A stretch of DNA of 31,497 bases from Phaeoceros laevis (Eukaryota; Anthocerotophyta; Anthocerotopsida; Notothyladales), in assembly GCA_049999765.1 (NCBI GenBank), contig JBNGIQ010005380.1, positions 1 to 31,497 on the forward strand, written 5' to 3'. The notes below the pieces were generated by a model. The model was not told the origin of the DNA. It made no database searches and worked only from the letters and a program-made list of their open reading frames with translations. This document shows positions 10,701-20,237 of the stretch, piece after piece (position 1 is the first letter of the stretch; the number at the start of each line of letters is the position of its first letter). The position numbers and the translations under genes were made by a program.

Positions 10701-13187
10701 ATGGACAGCCTCGTGCTGCATCCTCCCGGGCGCTGCATGCGTATGGCAAGGACCTGCTCTTCCGCCTCTCCCTGTGGCACCAGTACTACTGTCAGGAGCT
10801 ACACTAGCCGTCGTCTTCGCCTTCCGCTTCCGCACAGGAGGCGTGCCCTGCATCTGCAGTCTGCTTCTGCTCTTGAAGAAGCTCAGCGAAGCAGCAGCAT
10901 CCGATGGTGCGTCCGCTGTTCGGTGGCAGGAAGGAGGGTGGTGCCAGCATCGGGGCCCTCCTCAGCAGCAGGAGGCTGGGGATGCGGTACCGCTGGTGGC
11001 TTAGTTGAGGGGAGGATCGGCGGCGGCGCGAAGCAGCTGCTCCCCCCCAGCGCCTTGTCCCAGGCAGCTACGACTACACAAGTGGACCTGCCGCTGGTAA
11101 CGTTTCTGGCCTCCGAGAGAGCCAAGGTTGTTGCTATGTTGGCATTTGCGTTGGGCCTGTGCAACGCCGACAGAGTGATCATGGCTGTCGCGATTGTGCC
11201 CATGGCTGCGGCTCGCAATTGGTCTGGCAGTTTCGCTGGTCTAGTCCAGGTTGGTGCACGGGGATTCCTCACTCCTGCTACCTTCCTTCCGAGCGCTTCT
11301 TTCTCTTAAAGCTTGGCTACGCCCCGCTACCTACCTGTGGGCTCATGCACTCAACAAATCTTGTGCTTTCATTTCGCAGTCATCTTTCCTGTGGGGCTAT
11401 CTCCTGTCCCCCATCCCCGCTGGTATTCTGGCAGACCGCATTGGCGGCAAACAAGTGTTGGGATGGGGCGTTGCGATCTGGTCCTTGGCTACTATTGCCA
11501 CCCCATGGGCTGCCGCGCACTCTCTGGGAATGCTGCTTGCCACACGTGCGCTCATGGGGCTAGCGGAGGGTGTGGCCATGCCCTGCATGAACAACATGAC
11601 CGCTAGGTGCTGCCTCCTCTCCTCGTCCCTAGGGACCCCTCGTGCTGCTTCCACTTCATCACTCTGCATTTTCCTTGGCAATGAATGCTTGCTTGCTTGA
11701 GGTAGCCTGCCTGCCGATGCATGTATGTGCTCAGGAGTCTGTACCCATTTACAATCCTTCAAATTTTTGTTGTCTCTAGAGCAGGTGGTTTCCACCAGTG
11801 GAAAGGTCCAGGGCAGTCAGTGTCTCCATGGCAGGATTTCACCTGGGCACTGTCTTTGGACTCATCCTCTCGCCCCCACTCATGGCAAATTTTGGTGTGG
11901 CGGGGCCCTTCCTAGCCTTTGGCCTGCTGGGAATGTTGTGGGTCTCTGCCTGGGTGTCGGGAATCACGGCAAGCCCTGAAAGCCACCCCAGTATCAAGTT
12001 AGCAGAGCTCCTGCACATCACACGTGACTCTGAATTCAGGAGCATGGAACCAAAGGAGGGCTTTCAGATGCCGCCTCTCACTTTGCTTCTCTCAAAAAAG
12101 CCTACTTGGGCCATCATACTGGCCAACGCAACCAACAACTGGGTAAGGAAGTCAGCAGTCTGACGAGAGTGCTCAACATACTGGTGTCAAGCTCCCGGGC
12201 CATGGCCTAGCTAAACTTGTGAGATTCCATCGCAGGGCTACTTCATTCTGCTTTCGTGGATGCCAGTTTACTTCCAGACGGTACAGATTTGCGCCGCCCA
12301 AGCTTGCTTCCTCCCGTTGTGTCACTACCTGGCTTTGTAGAGGAAGAAGGTATTAATGCTGTTACTGTTAGCAGGTTCACAAGCTGGCCTGTTCATACTG
12401 CAGGTTTTCGGTGTAAATTTGAGGCAAGCTGCGTGGTTTAGTGCTGTGCCTTGGGCTGCTATGGCTACAGCAGGGTTTGTAGCCGGCTCGGTGTCCGACT
12501 CCATGATCCAAGCTGGAGTTTCCAAAACAGCAGTGAGGAAAATTATGCAGGTGCCTTCCCAAACCAGCCACCTGTATATTACAGCCTAGTTTTATGGTAA
12601 GCAAATGGGCTGATGATGGTGCCTCCTTGCTGCAGTCGATTGGCTTCCTCGGACCAGCCGTGGCATTGCTGTGCCTGAATTCTGTTCGGAGTCCAACTGT
12701 AGCCTCTGCGTGGCTCACAACTGCTCTCTGTCTGAGTGCTTTCAGTCAGGCAGGATTTCTTGTCAATCATCAGGTGAGAAGCCTGTTTCTCATGTCCCTG
12801 CTTTGTTTACATAATAAGCTTCACGGTTTTTCAACAGTTGGGGTGGGCGGTCATCGTTTGCAGGAAATAGGTCCCAAGCATGCTGGAGTGCTCCACGGTA
12901 CTTTTTTTGTTTTAGCTTTTTGGTTCTTGCCTCCTCCTCGGGTTCTCAATTGGCTGCCAGACTTTGCTCATGTTAGAGACAATCCCTGAATGGCTGCTTG
13001 GACCTCTGACACAGGGCTTTCCAACACCGCTGGAACAGCTGCTGCCATTATCAGCACAGTGGGAACCGGCGTGTTTGTCGAGTGGCTGGGTTCCTTCCAA
13101 ACTTTCCTAACACTAACTTCATTGCTTTACGTCATCAGCACTATGCACTGGAACAAATATGCAACAGGGGATCAAGTGTTTCAATAA
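10701..13187 (+). CDS. Plastid PHT4-family anion/phosphate transporter (PHT4;3/ANTR4-like)
   Basis: Exons: 10701-11249, 11380-11606, 11785-12142, 12236-12280, 12404-12550, 12636-12773, 12864-12897 and 13015-13187 (556 aa, all phases match). Residues 1 to about 130 are Ser/Arg-rich and read as a chloroplast transit peptide. The rest is a 12-helix major facilitator of the SLC17/PHT4 type. Hallmarks in order: LCNADRVIMAVAIVPMA (helix 1), SSFLWGYLLSPIPAGILADR, GLAEGVAMPCMNNM, ARWFPPVERSRAVSVSMAGF, TNNWGYFILLSWMPVYFQT, KIMQSIGFLGP and EIGPKHAGVLHGLSNTAGT. By recollection, CMNNM plus RWFPPxERSRAV is closest to the PHT4;3 branch. The family moves phosphate or organic anions, usually with Na+ or H+, across plastid membranes. 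Substrate and exact orthology are inferred. The start is the first in-frame ATG. Confidence 0.92.
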
Positions 13188-13889
13188 CCTTTTTTTCTGA
13201 GGTAACGGATTGCCTAATTGTGCCTACTAACCCTAGAACAAATTGTACCGTTAGCCCACCCATTTTTTGTCCTCACCCTGGATGCATGTTGCTTGCTGGT
13301 TATTAGCATGGCACATACCACTTTCCAAAAAGCTTGCGCGCAATGGCTTCCTCTTCAGTCATTCTCCGGGGAGTGTTGCCTCATGGTCTCAGCTATTCCT
13401 CCCTTACCCTGAGTCGCTCATACGTTTTCGGGGCAGATGCTTCTTGTTGCGTGCAATATGGCTGTCCTTTTGACATTCTTTTTCGCCCTCCCCGAGAGTG
13501 TGGGACAGCGATATGTAGCGGTGACTACGAAGCTGTCCTCCTAGCCAGCTGGAAAAGGAGTTTCAAGAGTGCAGGTCTGCCCGCACTCTGGTAGTCTAGC
13601 GGGGGAAAAATCTTTCGGATGCAAAAAGGTAATAAATGGATAGCAACTTTGTATTGTCGGTACACAAGATAACTTGCTGGGTAGACTTTGATATTTCCGG
13701 AAATTATTATATATGTAGGTTAGTATAAGTCTTTCTTGCGGCTGCTTAAGAAATGGTGGAAACGTGCAGAAACGCGTTTGGGAACGTTTCCTTATTTTGG
13801 CAAGTATCTTAAGGAAACGAGACTAGGATCTTTTTTATTGTATTCTAAAAAGGTAAGATTTAAATAATAGTGTGAACCTGGCCTTGGCA

Positions 13890-14026
13890 GCACATGTACT
13901 CCCAAGGTGAAGCCAAGGCAGCAAAGGTGAAGCCAAAGCCGGCTTCACTTGGCAGCAAATGTGAAGCCAGGCCGGCTTCACCTTCCAAGGGCCAGGTGAA
14001 GCCGGCCTTGGCAGCAAATTTGCTGC
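13890..14026. repeat. GTGAAGCC/GGCTTCAC inverted-repeat cluster next to the gap
   Basis: GTGAAGCC and its complement GGCTTCAC alternate several times, forming short hairpins such as GTGAAGCCAAAGCCGGCTTCAC-type pairs. The block ends in a perfect 16-bp palindrome, GCAGCAAATTTGCTGC (14011-14026), directly before the first N. This fold-back structure probably stopped the assembly. Confidence 0.8.
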
Positions 14027-14426
14027 NNNNNNNNNNNNNNNNNNNNNNNNNNNNNNNNNNNNNNNNNNNNNNNNNNNNNNNNNNNNNNNNNNNNNNNNNN
14101 NNNNNNNNNNNNNNNNNNNNNNNNNNNNNNNNNNNNNNNNNNNNNNNNNNNNNNNNNNNNNNNNNNNNNNNNNNNNNNNNNNNNNNNNNNNNNNNNNNNN
14201 NNNNNNNNNNNNNNNNNNNNNNNNNNNNNNNNNNNNNNNNNNNNNNNNNNNNNNNNNNNNNNNNNNNNNNNNNNNNNNNNNNNNNNNNNNNNNNNNNNNN
14301 NNNNNNNNNNNNNNNNNNNNNNNNNNNNNNNNNNNNNNNNNNNNNNNNNNNNNNNNNNNNNNNNNNNNNNNNNNNNNNNNNNNNNNNNNNNNNNNNNNNN
14401 NNNNNNNNNNNNNNNNNNNNNNNNNN
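14027..14426. other. Assembly gap, exactly 400 N
   Basis: The run of N is exactly 400 bases. Its true length and content are unknown, and a round number suggests an estimated or placeholder scaffold gap. Open frames drawn across it are meaningless. Confidence 0.99.
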
Positions 14427-14449
14427 CGACTTGCGACGTGTAACTCACT

Positions 14450-14625
14450 TTTTTAGAAACGCGTTTCCGTTTTGCGTGGCGTTTCGCGCCTTTTTTTTTT
14501 CCGAACATGGCATTATTCTGAAAACAGCATAGAAACTTGGAAACGCGAAACCTGAAAACGCGAAACGCGGAAACGCTGAAACGCGTTTCTTGCGTTTCCT
14601 CGCTGGAGGAAATGCGTTTCCCCTA
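14450..14625. repeat. GAAACGCG / CGCGTTTC motif cluster
   Basis: GAAACGCG or its complement recurs about eight times here, including palindromic GAAACGCGTTTC. The same motif type lies on the other side of the gap at 13753-13820 (AGAAACGCGTTTGGGAACG). One repetitive element therefore probably spans the gap. Isolated related motifs occur near 31120-31155 and 31259. Confidence 0.75.
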
Positions 14626-14637
14626 ACTAAGGTATAA

Positions 14638-14730
14638 GTATAGGTGTACTAAGTATATGAGATGGATGGGAGAGTATAGGTGTACTAAGTGGTGGGATGG
14701 ATGGGAGGGATGGGATGGGTGGATGGACAG
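14638..14730. repeat. 35-bp duplication and GGATG-rich minisatellite
   Basis: AGTATAGGTGTACTAAGT occurs at 14638-14655 and 14673-14690. A run of GGATGG/GGGATG units follows to about 14730. No coding potential is seen. Confidence 0.75.
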
Positions 14731-15054
14731 GTGATTGCCGTGCAACTCGACGGGCCATATACTAGTAATCTTTTTATACTTTTTACTGTTTAATTTTTAA
14801 AGGTGAGAGATTGTTTAGGGTTAGTTTGTGTTATTGCCGGAAAGTTGAGGGACTTTGTCAAAAATGGTGAGTTATTATCTCTTCAAATTATAAAAAAAAT
14901 TTTATTTAGAAGAACTCTAGGATTTTTTAGGGTTGGTTAGAAAGTTTTTAGTGAGCATGGTCTAGCCTCTCTTTTAGTCGCCATATGACTTGGGCATATT
15001 GTAAAAGTTCCTCCTAGTGGCCCCAATTGTAGTGGCATTTGCAATTTGCTTGCA

Positions 15055-15995
15055 TCAACGCATCAATAGCGTTGTAGCCCCGAAGCAAGCCATGAGCTTC
15101 TTAGCACTTTCTCTGGCAGCCTCGCTGCGACTGAGCATATGCTCGAACTTTGAGGTACAGATTTAATATTGACCTGGACATTCTGAAATGTCAGTTTTCT
15201 TGTGCGGGTTGCGGCCCAAAAGCGCTGAATAATGTTCCGGCCTTCTTTGGCGCTGACCCCGACGGGATCCTGAAGATCCTGCCCAGAAACTGATGAGCTG
15301 CACCCAACTGTGGAGCAAGGAGCCCTTCCTTTGCCCGTCTCTCCTAAAGTGACAGGAGTATTGATGAGGGGTAGCGTACGGGATGGTGGGTCCGACTCCT
15401 TCTGGCACGCCCGTCTCTCTCTGCGCGCGTTGAGAGGCGTTGTGGGCAGGCCCATGGCCGCATGCCCACAGGCCCCCATACCCCATGCCCATGCGCCTCC
15501 ATGCCCCACCCCCATGCGCCTACCTTAGGTTATGCGCCCCTTGCGCCGCGCCCTTCGGGGTTTCATGCGCCTCCATGCAGGTATGCTAGCATGCGCCAGG
15601 AACTGCACAAGCCAGGTCGTTAACCTTAGATTAGGCCGCAGAGGCAAAGATCAAGCGGGTGATTTACTTACTCCACCCAACAGTGATGAAAGGGTCTACT
15701 ACTCGCTGTCGCATAATCAGATGCAACCTTCCGTCCATGCCAGACTTGACAATCTCCGCATCTGCTGTGACCTGCACCAGTCAAGACATCGAGCAAATGT
15801 AGAGCTGCATTGCCCCACACGTCCTGTTCCGGGGCTCTTTCGGATGCAGCACGGAGCGTGTCCAGCCTGCGCATTATAGCCTCCTCAGCCAGTAGTCTAC
15901 CAGAAGCACGAAGCTCACCAAACAAAGCACAGGGAAGAACTGTTACTTTAAGGTCCACCAGAAGGCCAGGAGTCCCACCACTAGCTCTTCTAAAA
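15055..15995 (-). CDS. Unrecognised multi-exon coding fragments, probably a broken gene
   Basis: Four minus-strand stretches look like protein but do not join cleanly. (a) About 15995-15775: ...ALFGELRASGRLLAEEA, then IMRRLDTLRAASERAPEQDV and ALHLLD. (b) 15771-15672: VTADAEIVKSGMDGRLHLIM, ending at a strong GTAAGT donor, phase 1. (c) 15307-15174: DPVGVSAKEGRNIIQRFWAA then TRTRKLTFQNVQ, phase compatible with (b) through acceptor CTCCACAG. (d) 15147-15055: FEHMLSRSEAARESAKKLMA ending CFGATTLLMR-stop. Joining (a) to (b), or (c) to (d), would need introns of 18-49 bp or a one-base frameshift. I recognise no family. It may be a decaying gene, a real gene with assembly indels, or partly chance. Upstream exons, if any, would lie at 16000-16400. 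Confidence 0.35.
15425..15600. repeat. ATGCGCC/ATGCCC low-complexity tract
   Basis: CATGCGCCTCCATGC-like words recur about six times between 15460 and 15590, with a hyphenated GCGCC...GGCGC composition. It would sit in the intron between fragments (b) and (c) of the unrecognised gene. A similar word (GCGCCCTCATGCGCCC) ends the window at 31482-31497. Confidence 0.6.
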
Positions 15996-16418
15996 TACAA
16001 TTAGTGCCCACAAATTCGCATCCGGCCTGTTCAACAGGCCCCGGGGGATGGGGGGGAGCAGCACTAGACTACTCTCGTTTTTTCGTTTTTTGGCCCCAGC
16101 CTCTTCAGATCGGACTGCTGAAGCTACGCCAATGTGGATGATTCTGCCGAAGGTCCTTATGCCTGACTGAATCCAACTGGAGGATAGCAGCATTATTCTC
16201 CACAAGTGGAATGTGACACAGCCCTTTCACAAGTCTTACGACGTCTGCACTTCAAAATAAAATTTCTTTCCTGCCGATCCCCACTCTTGTCCCTCCAATC
16301 CCCATTTTGTTAGGCTTTCAAGGACTGTGTCGGAAACAGGCTTTCATGTACGGACCTGCAAGAGTGCGTCTACCGGCACTATGGGCTCTGAGGCATTAAT
16401 AATAGAGACGTACTGGTA
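15996..16418. other. Intergenic/3' flank of rsmI
   Basis: This holds the rsmI 3' UTR and possibly upstream exons of the unrecognised minus-strand gene. It includes a short perfect inverted repeat GGCCTGTT-C-AACAGGCC at 16024-16040 and a G-rich tract. No supported gene. Confidence 0.5.
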
Positions 16419-18388
16419 CTATTTCCTTGCTGCCAGCCGGAGAGCAAGGGGGTATACCACGTTTCTCCTTGCTGATGTCTCCTCAACCACTTTCCTACTA
16501 GCCTGCACAAATTTTGGAGACCAAAAAATCTCAAGCCAGACAGGAGGGACGAATTTCGACGCAACAGGCAAGAGCGCAAGAAAGTTACCTCAGAGGGGCT
16601 TATCCCTTCTGCCAACAACCTCTGGATTCGTGACTCCAGCTCTTCCTCTGTGGGAAGACTTGCACAACACGATTCCGAGGTGCCCGCTATCAGCAATGTC
16701 ACCTCCCCCCTTGGACTCCTGGCTGCGAATTCTCCTTGAGCCTCTCTCAGGTTGCCACGCCAAAACTGGCAGGTAAGCAGGCTCACAAAATGTTAGGCAA
16801 ACTAGATGCGTTACATGGCTGGGCACAATCACAAGCCTGACCTGGGCTACCTCTTCGTGAATTTTGGTAAGCTCTCTGGCCACCACACAGCGCCTGGTGC
16901 AGCCACTGAAGTTAGAGTTGTTTGCCAGAGAAGGAAACGTGACAAGGGAACGGGAGATGTTCTGATATTCACGCACGAATACAGAGCATGTCTGAATTTT
17001 CACCTAGTGTCTCCAAAAGCAAGGACACAATCATCAAGGACTCCTTGCAACTTGTGGGGAGGGACATAAAATACTTGTGTCCCGCAGGCATTTGCAGCTA
17101 CAGTCAGTCGCTTCTTCCTCGAACTTGCTTGTGCTGGTAGAAATCCCACTGCCAGCAGAGGGAGAAGAACCTGAGCTTCCAAACCCATATCCAAGTGTGC
17201 AAATCATAACATTCCCGGGCTCCCCATGAACTGAAAGGCACACATGAAACGATGCAAGAAACTTACCGAAGACGAACTCATCAGTGGACAACCCTGAGGC
17301 AACAAGCGCTGTAATGACTGCTGATGGTCCTGGGACTGGATACACCGGAACTCTTGCCTCGATGCATGCCACAACCTGCCAACATGGATAGCTTCTGTCA
17401 TAAAAACGCATGCCACTCTCCATAGCAACCGTCGATTCAAAAGGGAAAACCTGGACAGAGGTGGGCCTTATGGGGTCATACTAGGTCAGCCCCAGGGTCA
17501 CTTATGCCCGGCGTTCCAGCATCACTGATGAGAGCAACTATGTCATCCGTTTCCAGCAACCTTTGCACGACCTTTTCTTGCCTAGCAGTCTCATTGAACT
17601 TGTGGTAGCTCGTCTGGGCATGACTAAAAGCCGCATCAGACGAAGCAATAGCACTACTTATCAAGCTTATACTCAACGGCATGTTCAGAGACTACCATGA
17701 CTCTAGTGACACACCATGGGCGCATGAATGCCATAATAGGTCAGCAGCTTCCTCGAGTGCCTTGTGTCCTCCGCCAGTATGCAGTGGGCAGATTTCAAGA
17801 CCCGCAGTGCTCTGCAGGTTAAATTCCTTGTCAACAGACTGACAGTGCACCAAATGCAGCACAAGGAAGGGAAGATCATTCTCACCGGAAAGTAATATCC
17901 TCCAAATTCCCAATTGGAGTTGCCACCAAATAGAGCCCACCGTGGAGCTTGCCCTGCAGAGTTTACACTGCCCCTCCATCTTCAAAAAAAAAAGGTCTTC
18001 CTTAACACTGGAACACAATGTGTGAAGAAATGCTGCTTGCCTTCTCCGCATGACTTGCGACTTCCTCGGTCATAGCAGCTACGGAATCGCCCTCTCCGGC
18101 ATCCTCGTTCATCCCTATTTCCTCAGAACCAAAACAACGCCAGCCCAGCCCGGCATTTTGCCCAGGATGAGCAACTACATACATTGAAGGCGAGCCGCGG
18201 CGGTCTCTCCATCTCGCACAAATGCCAGCCCATGGATCATTCCATGCGCGGCGAGTGAGAGATGCAGACCACCTGAAAGGCAACACAGCAGGTGTACAGC
18301 GCAACATCAGATCGCACATTGAACTGCAAGTGAACCCTGCGGCGTTATAAGATAATTTGTGTGGAAGTGCCATGCCGTCACTTGCCAT
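16419..18388 (-). CDS. rsmI: RsmI-type 16S rRNA (cytidine-2'-O)-methyltransferase, organellar
   Basis: Exons in coding order: 18388-18041, 17953-17886, 17811-17715, 17613-17482, 17375-17267, 17148-17004, 16893-16851, 16765-16589 and 16502-16419 (400 aa). Residues 1 to about 90 are Arg/Ser-rich and look like an organelle presequence. The catalytic part is a tetrapyrrole-methylase fold: LYLVATPIGNLEDIT, LAEDTRHSRKLLTYYGI, TSYHKFNE, LISDAGTPGISDPG (DAGTPG at 202-207), VPVYPVPGPSA, FVFVGFLPA, RCVVARELTKIHEEFWRG and GEVTLLIAG. A C-terminal helical domain ends VVYPLALRLAARK. Bacterial RsmI uses SAM to 2'-O-methylate C1402 of 16S rRNA in the decoding centre; plastid or mitochondrial small-subunit rRNA is the inferred target. 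Intron 1 uses either a GC donor (AAG|GCAAGC, exon end 18041) or GT at 18016, which adds eight residues. Confidence 0.93.
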
Positions 18389-18695
18389 CAGGAGTGTCGT
18401 TTGATAATCTCAGTTTCATGTCCTCACAGCTCATTGTAAGACAGCGCTCACACGAGCTGCACACTCGTATTGATTGCCTGACAAACATGAAGGCGAATGT
18501 GGCTGCACGGTTTGAAAACGAAGGACCCCGCCGGAGGGCAAACGCTAGTACTAGTATGACGTGCTTCAGCTCTTGTTCCACCACTTTCGAACCCTTGGAC
18601 GTTCGCATCCTATACCCTAGCCCAGGTAGGAGGATAGGATCCCGCTCAAGACCGGGCAGGTTTTGAGATATTGCTGTACTGATGTCTACCAGGGG
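18389..18695. other. Divergent intergenic region, rsmI and PPR pseudogene
   Basis: About 300 bp lies between the rsmI start and the first recognisable PPR remnant. A plus-strand open frame here shows no PPR signature. It presumably contains the rsmI promoter. Confidence 0.5.
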
Positions 18696-19990
18696 GTTGC
18701 AGCACGATATGATGTGGTTGTGGGTGCAAGCTTGGTTAACATGTACGCCAAGTCTGGGGGTGTTGAGAATGCTCAAAGAGTGTTTGACAGGCTTCCTCAA
18801 AAGGATGTCGTGAAATGGGCCGGTATGATTGCAGGTTATGCCCAGCTGGGGATGGGTGAGAAAGCGCTTGGTTCTCATGACAGTACCCAACACGAAGGCA
18901 TCATTCCGCCCAATGCTGTCACATTTGTGTGCCACCTGCAGGTATATGCAAGTGTGGGTGTAGGAGCACTACACCACGGGAAGCTGCTCTATGCACACAG
19001 ATTGAACACCGTGAAGTGCAAGATGATGTAGCTGTCGGCGTCAGGTTGGTGAACATGTATGCAAAGTGCGCGACTATAGACTCTCCGAGGGTATTTGGCA
19101 AGATTTCACAAAAAAATGTGGTGACCTGGACTGCCATGGTCGCAGGTTGTGTTTAGCAGGGCATGGCTCAGAAAGTCAGAAGGCATAACTCCACCTAATT
19201 CTGTCGCTTAAGTGTGCCTCTTGCAGGCCTGTGCAACTGTGGCAGCTCTGCCTTTGGGAAAGCAGCTTCGTGCACAAATTGAAGAACGAGGATTGTAAGG
19301 TCACGTGGTTGTAGGCCCTAGCCTGTTATATATGTATGCAAAGTGCGGGAACTTTGAGGACGCACATCAGATGGTGGACTCTCTGGACATAAGGGACATT
19401 ATGGCAGAGAGTGCACTCGTTGCAGGATATACCCGGAGAGGAGATAGTGTGGTGGTGTTTGACTTGCTTGAAAGAAAGAGGCTGGAGGGCGTACAGCCAG
19501 ACGGCTTCACGTTGCTGAGTGTTTGACAGTATGCAGTCGTGTGCGTCTGGTGGACAAAGGCCGAGAGTACTTCCATCTGGATGAGGCGCTACAGATGGCA
19601 AGAACCACGCTTTTCCAACCTAACGTTGCAGTGTCGGTCACTCTGTTGGGAGCATGTCGAAAGTGGACGAGTTTGCAGTGAGTTTGGACGAAATATGTTG
19701 TCTTAATAATATCCAATATTATGTCTTAATATCCAATATTTATGCGGGTGCTCAGATGTGGGAGGTAGCAATGGAGATCCAGGTAGGAGATTGCAGTTTG
19801 GGGCATGGAAGCAGCGAGCCAGAGTTCATTGGATAGAGTGGTGCACACTTTTGTACTCGGTGACAAAAAAGCATCCTGCGAGTGACCATGTGGCTGGAAA
19901 AACTTCTCCCCACAACTAAGAAAGTGGAATATATTCCGCATCTTGACTCCTCCCTGCGGGACATCCATGCAGGAGTTCCAGGATGGTGAC
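18696..19990 (+). pseudogene. Decayed PLS-class PPR gene with E/E+ remnants
   Basis: PPR pieces in order occur in changing frames with stops between them. They include DVVVGASLVNMYAKSGGVEN and RVFDRLPQKDVVKWAGMIAG (18711 on); LVNMYAKCATIDSPRVF and KNVVTWTAMVAG (about 19048-19150); LLYMYAKCGNFEDAHQMV (about 19323-19375); EGVQPDGFTLLSV (to 19526); an E-motif remnant ARTTLFQPNVAVSVTLLGAC (about 19595-19655); YVLISNIYAGAQMWE (about 19722-19765); VVHTFVLGDKK (19836-19871); and LEKLLPTTKKVEYIPHLDS (19893-19950). At least four frame changes or stops separate them, and the DYW deaminase domain is missing. It is unlike the intact PPR gene at 24654-27674 in detail, so it is a separate family member. 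Confidence 0.88.
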
Positions 19991-20237
19991 GTGGTAGTGC
20001 CTTCCACGTAATATTCAACGACGGGAATTGATCGTGCAGCGACTATGGGTGACAAAGAGGGTGAAGTGAGGTTCCTGAAAGTAGAAGCTGAATGACCAAT
20101 CCAGAAGGGTTGGATCCTCTTCTACAAAATCATCCACTATCAGCAAGCAATACTTAGGCTAACTATGCAAATGACGAGAACTGTGAGGTTGGAATGCTGC
20201 GGATGGGGTAGCGCCCAACACTTCGCATGCCAAACTC

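Larger units (their letters stand above)
13188..15054. other. Repeat-rich intergenic block around an assembly gap
   Basis: No supported gene. The PHT4 3' flank runs to about 13640. Then come GAAACG-type repeats (13753-13820), a GTGAAGCC inverted-repeat cluster, 400 Ns, a GAAACGCG cluster, a GGATG-rich minisatellite and AT-rich DNA with two TTTAGGGTT motifs (about 14815 and 14931). Short open frames near 13343-13594 have targeting-like or hydrophobic stretches but no family match. Confidence 0.65.

Noticed and set aside
13343-13594. Possible small protein starting MASSSVILRGVLPHGLSYSS, and an overlapping hydrophobic frame MLLVACNMAVLLTFFFALPE
   Set aside because: Both lie in the PHT4 3' flank, lack family likeness and overlap each other. 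PHT4 already ends at a conserved family C-terminus. Kept only as a note because the first looks like a targeting peptide.
13894-14532. Open frames crossing the N gap
   Set aside because: Most of each frame is unknown bases, so reading continuity is meaningless.
18378-18935. 185-codon minus-strand open frame
   Set aside because: It overlaps the 5' PPR remnants antisense and the rsmI start; composition is unstructured and no family is recognised.
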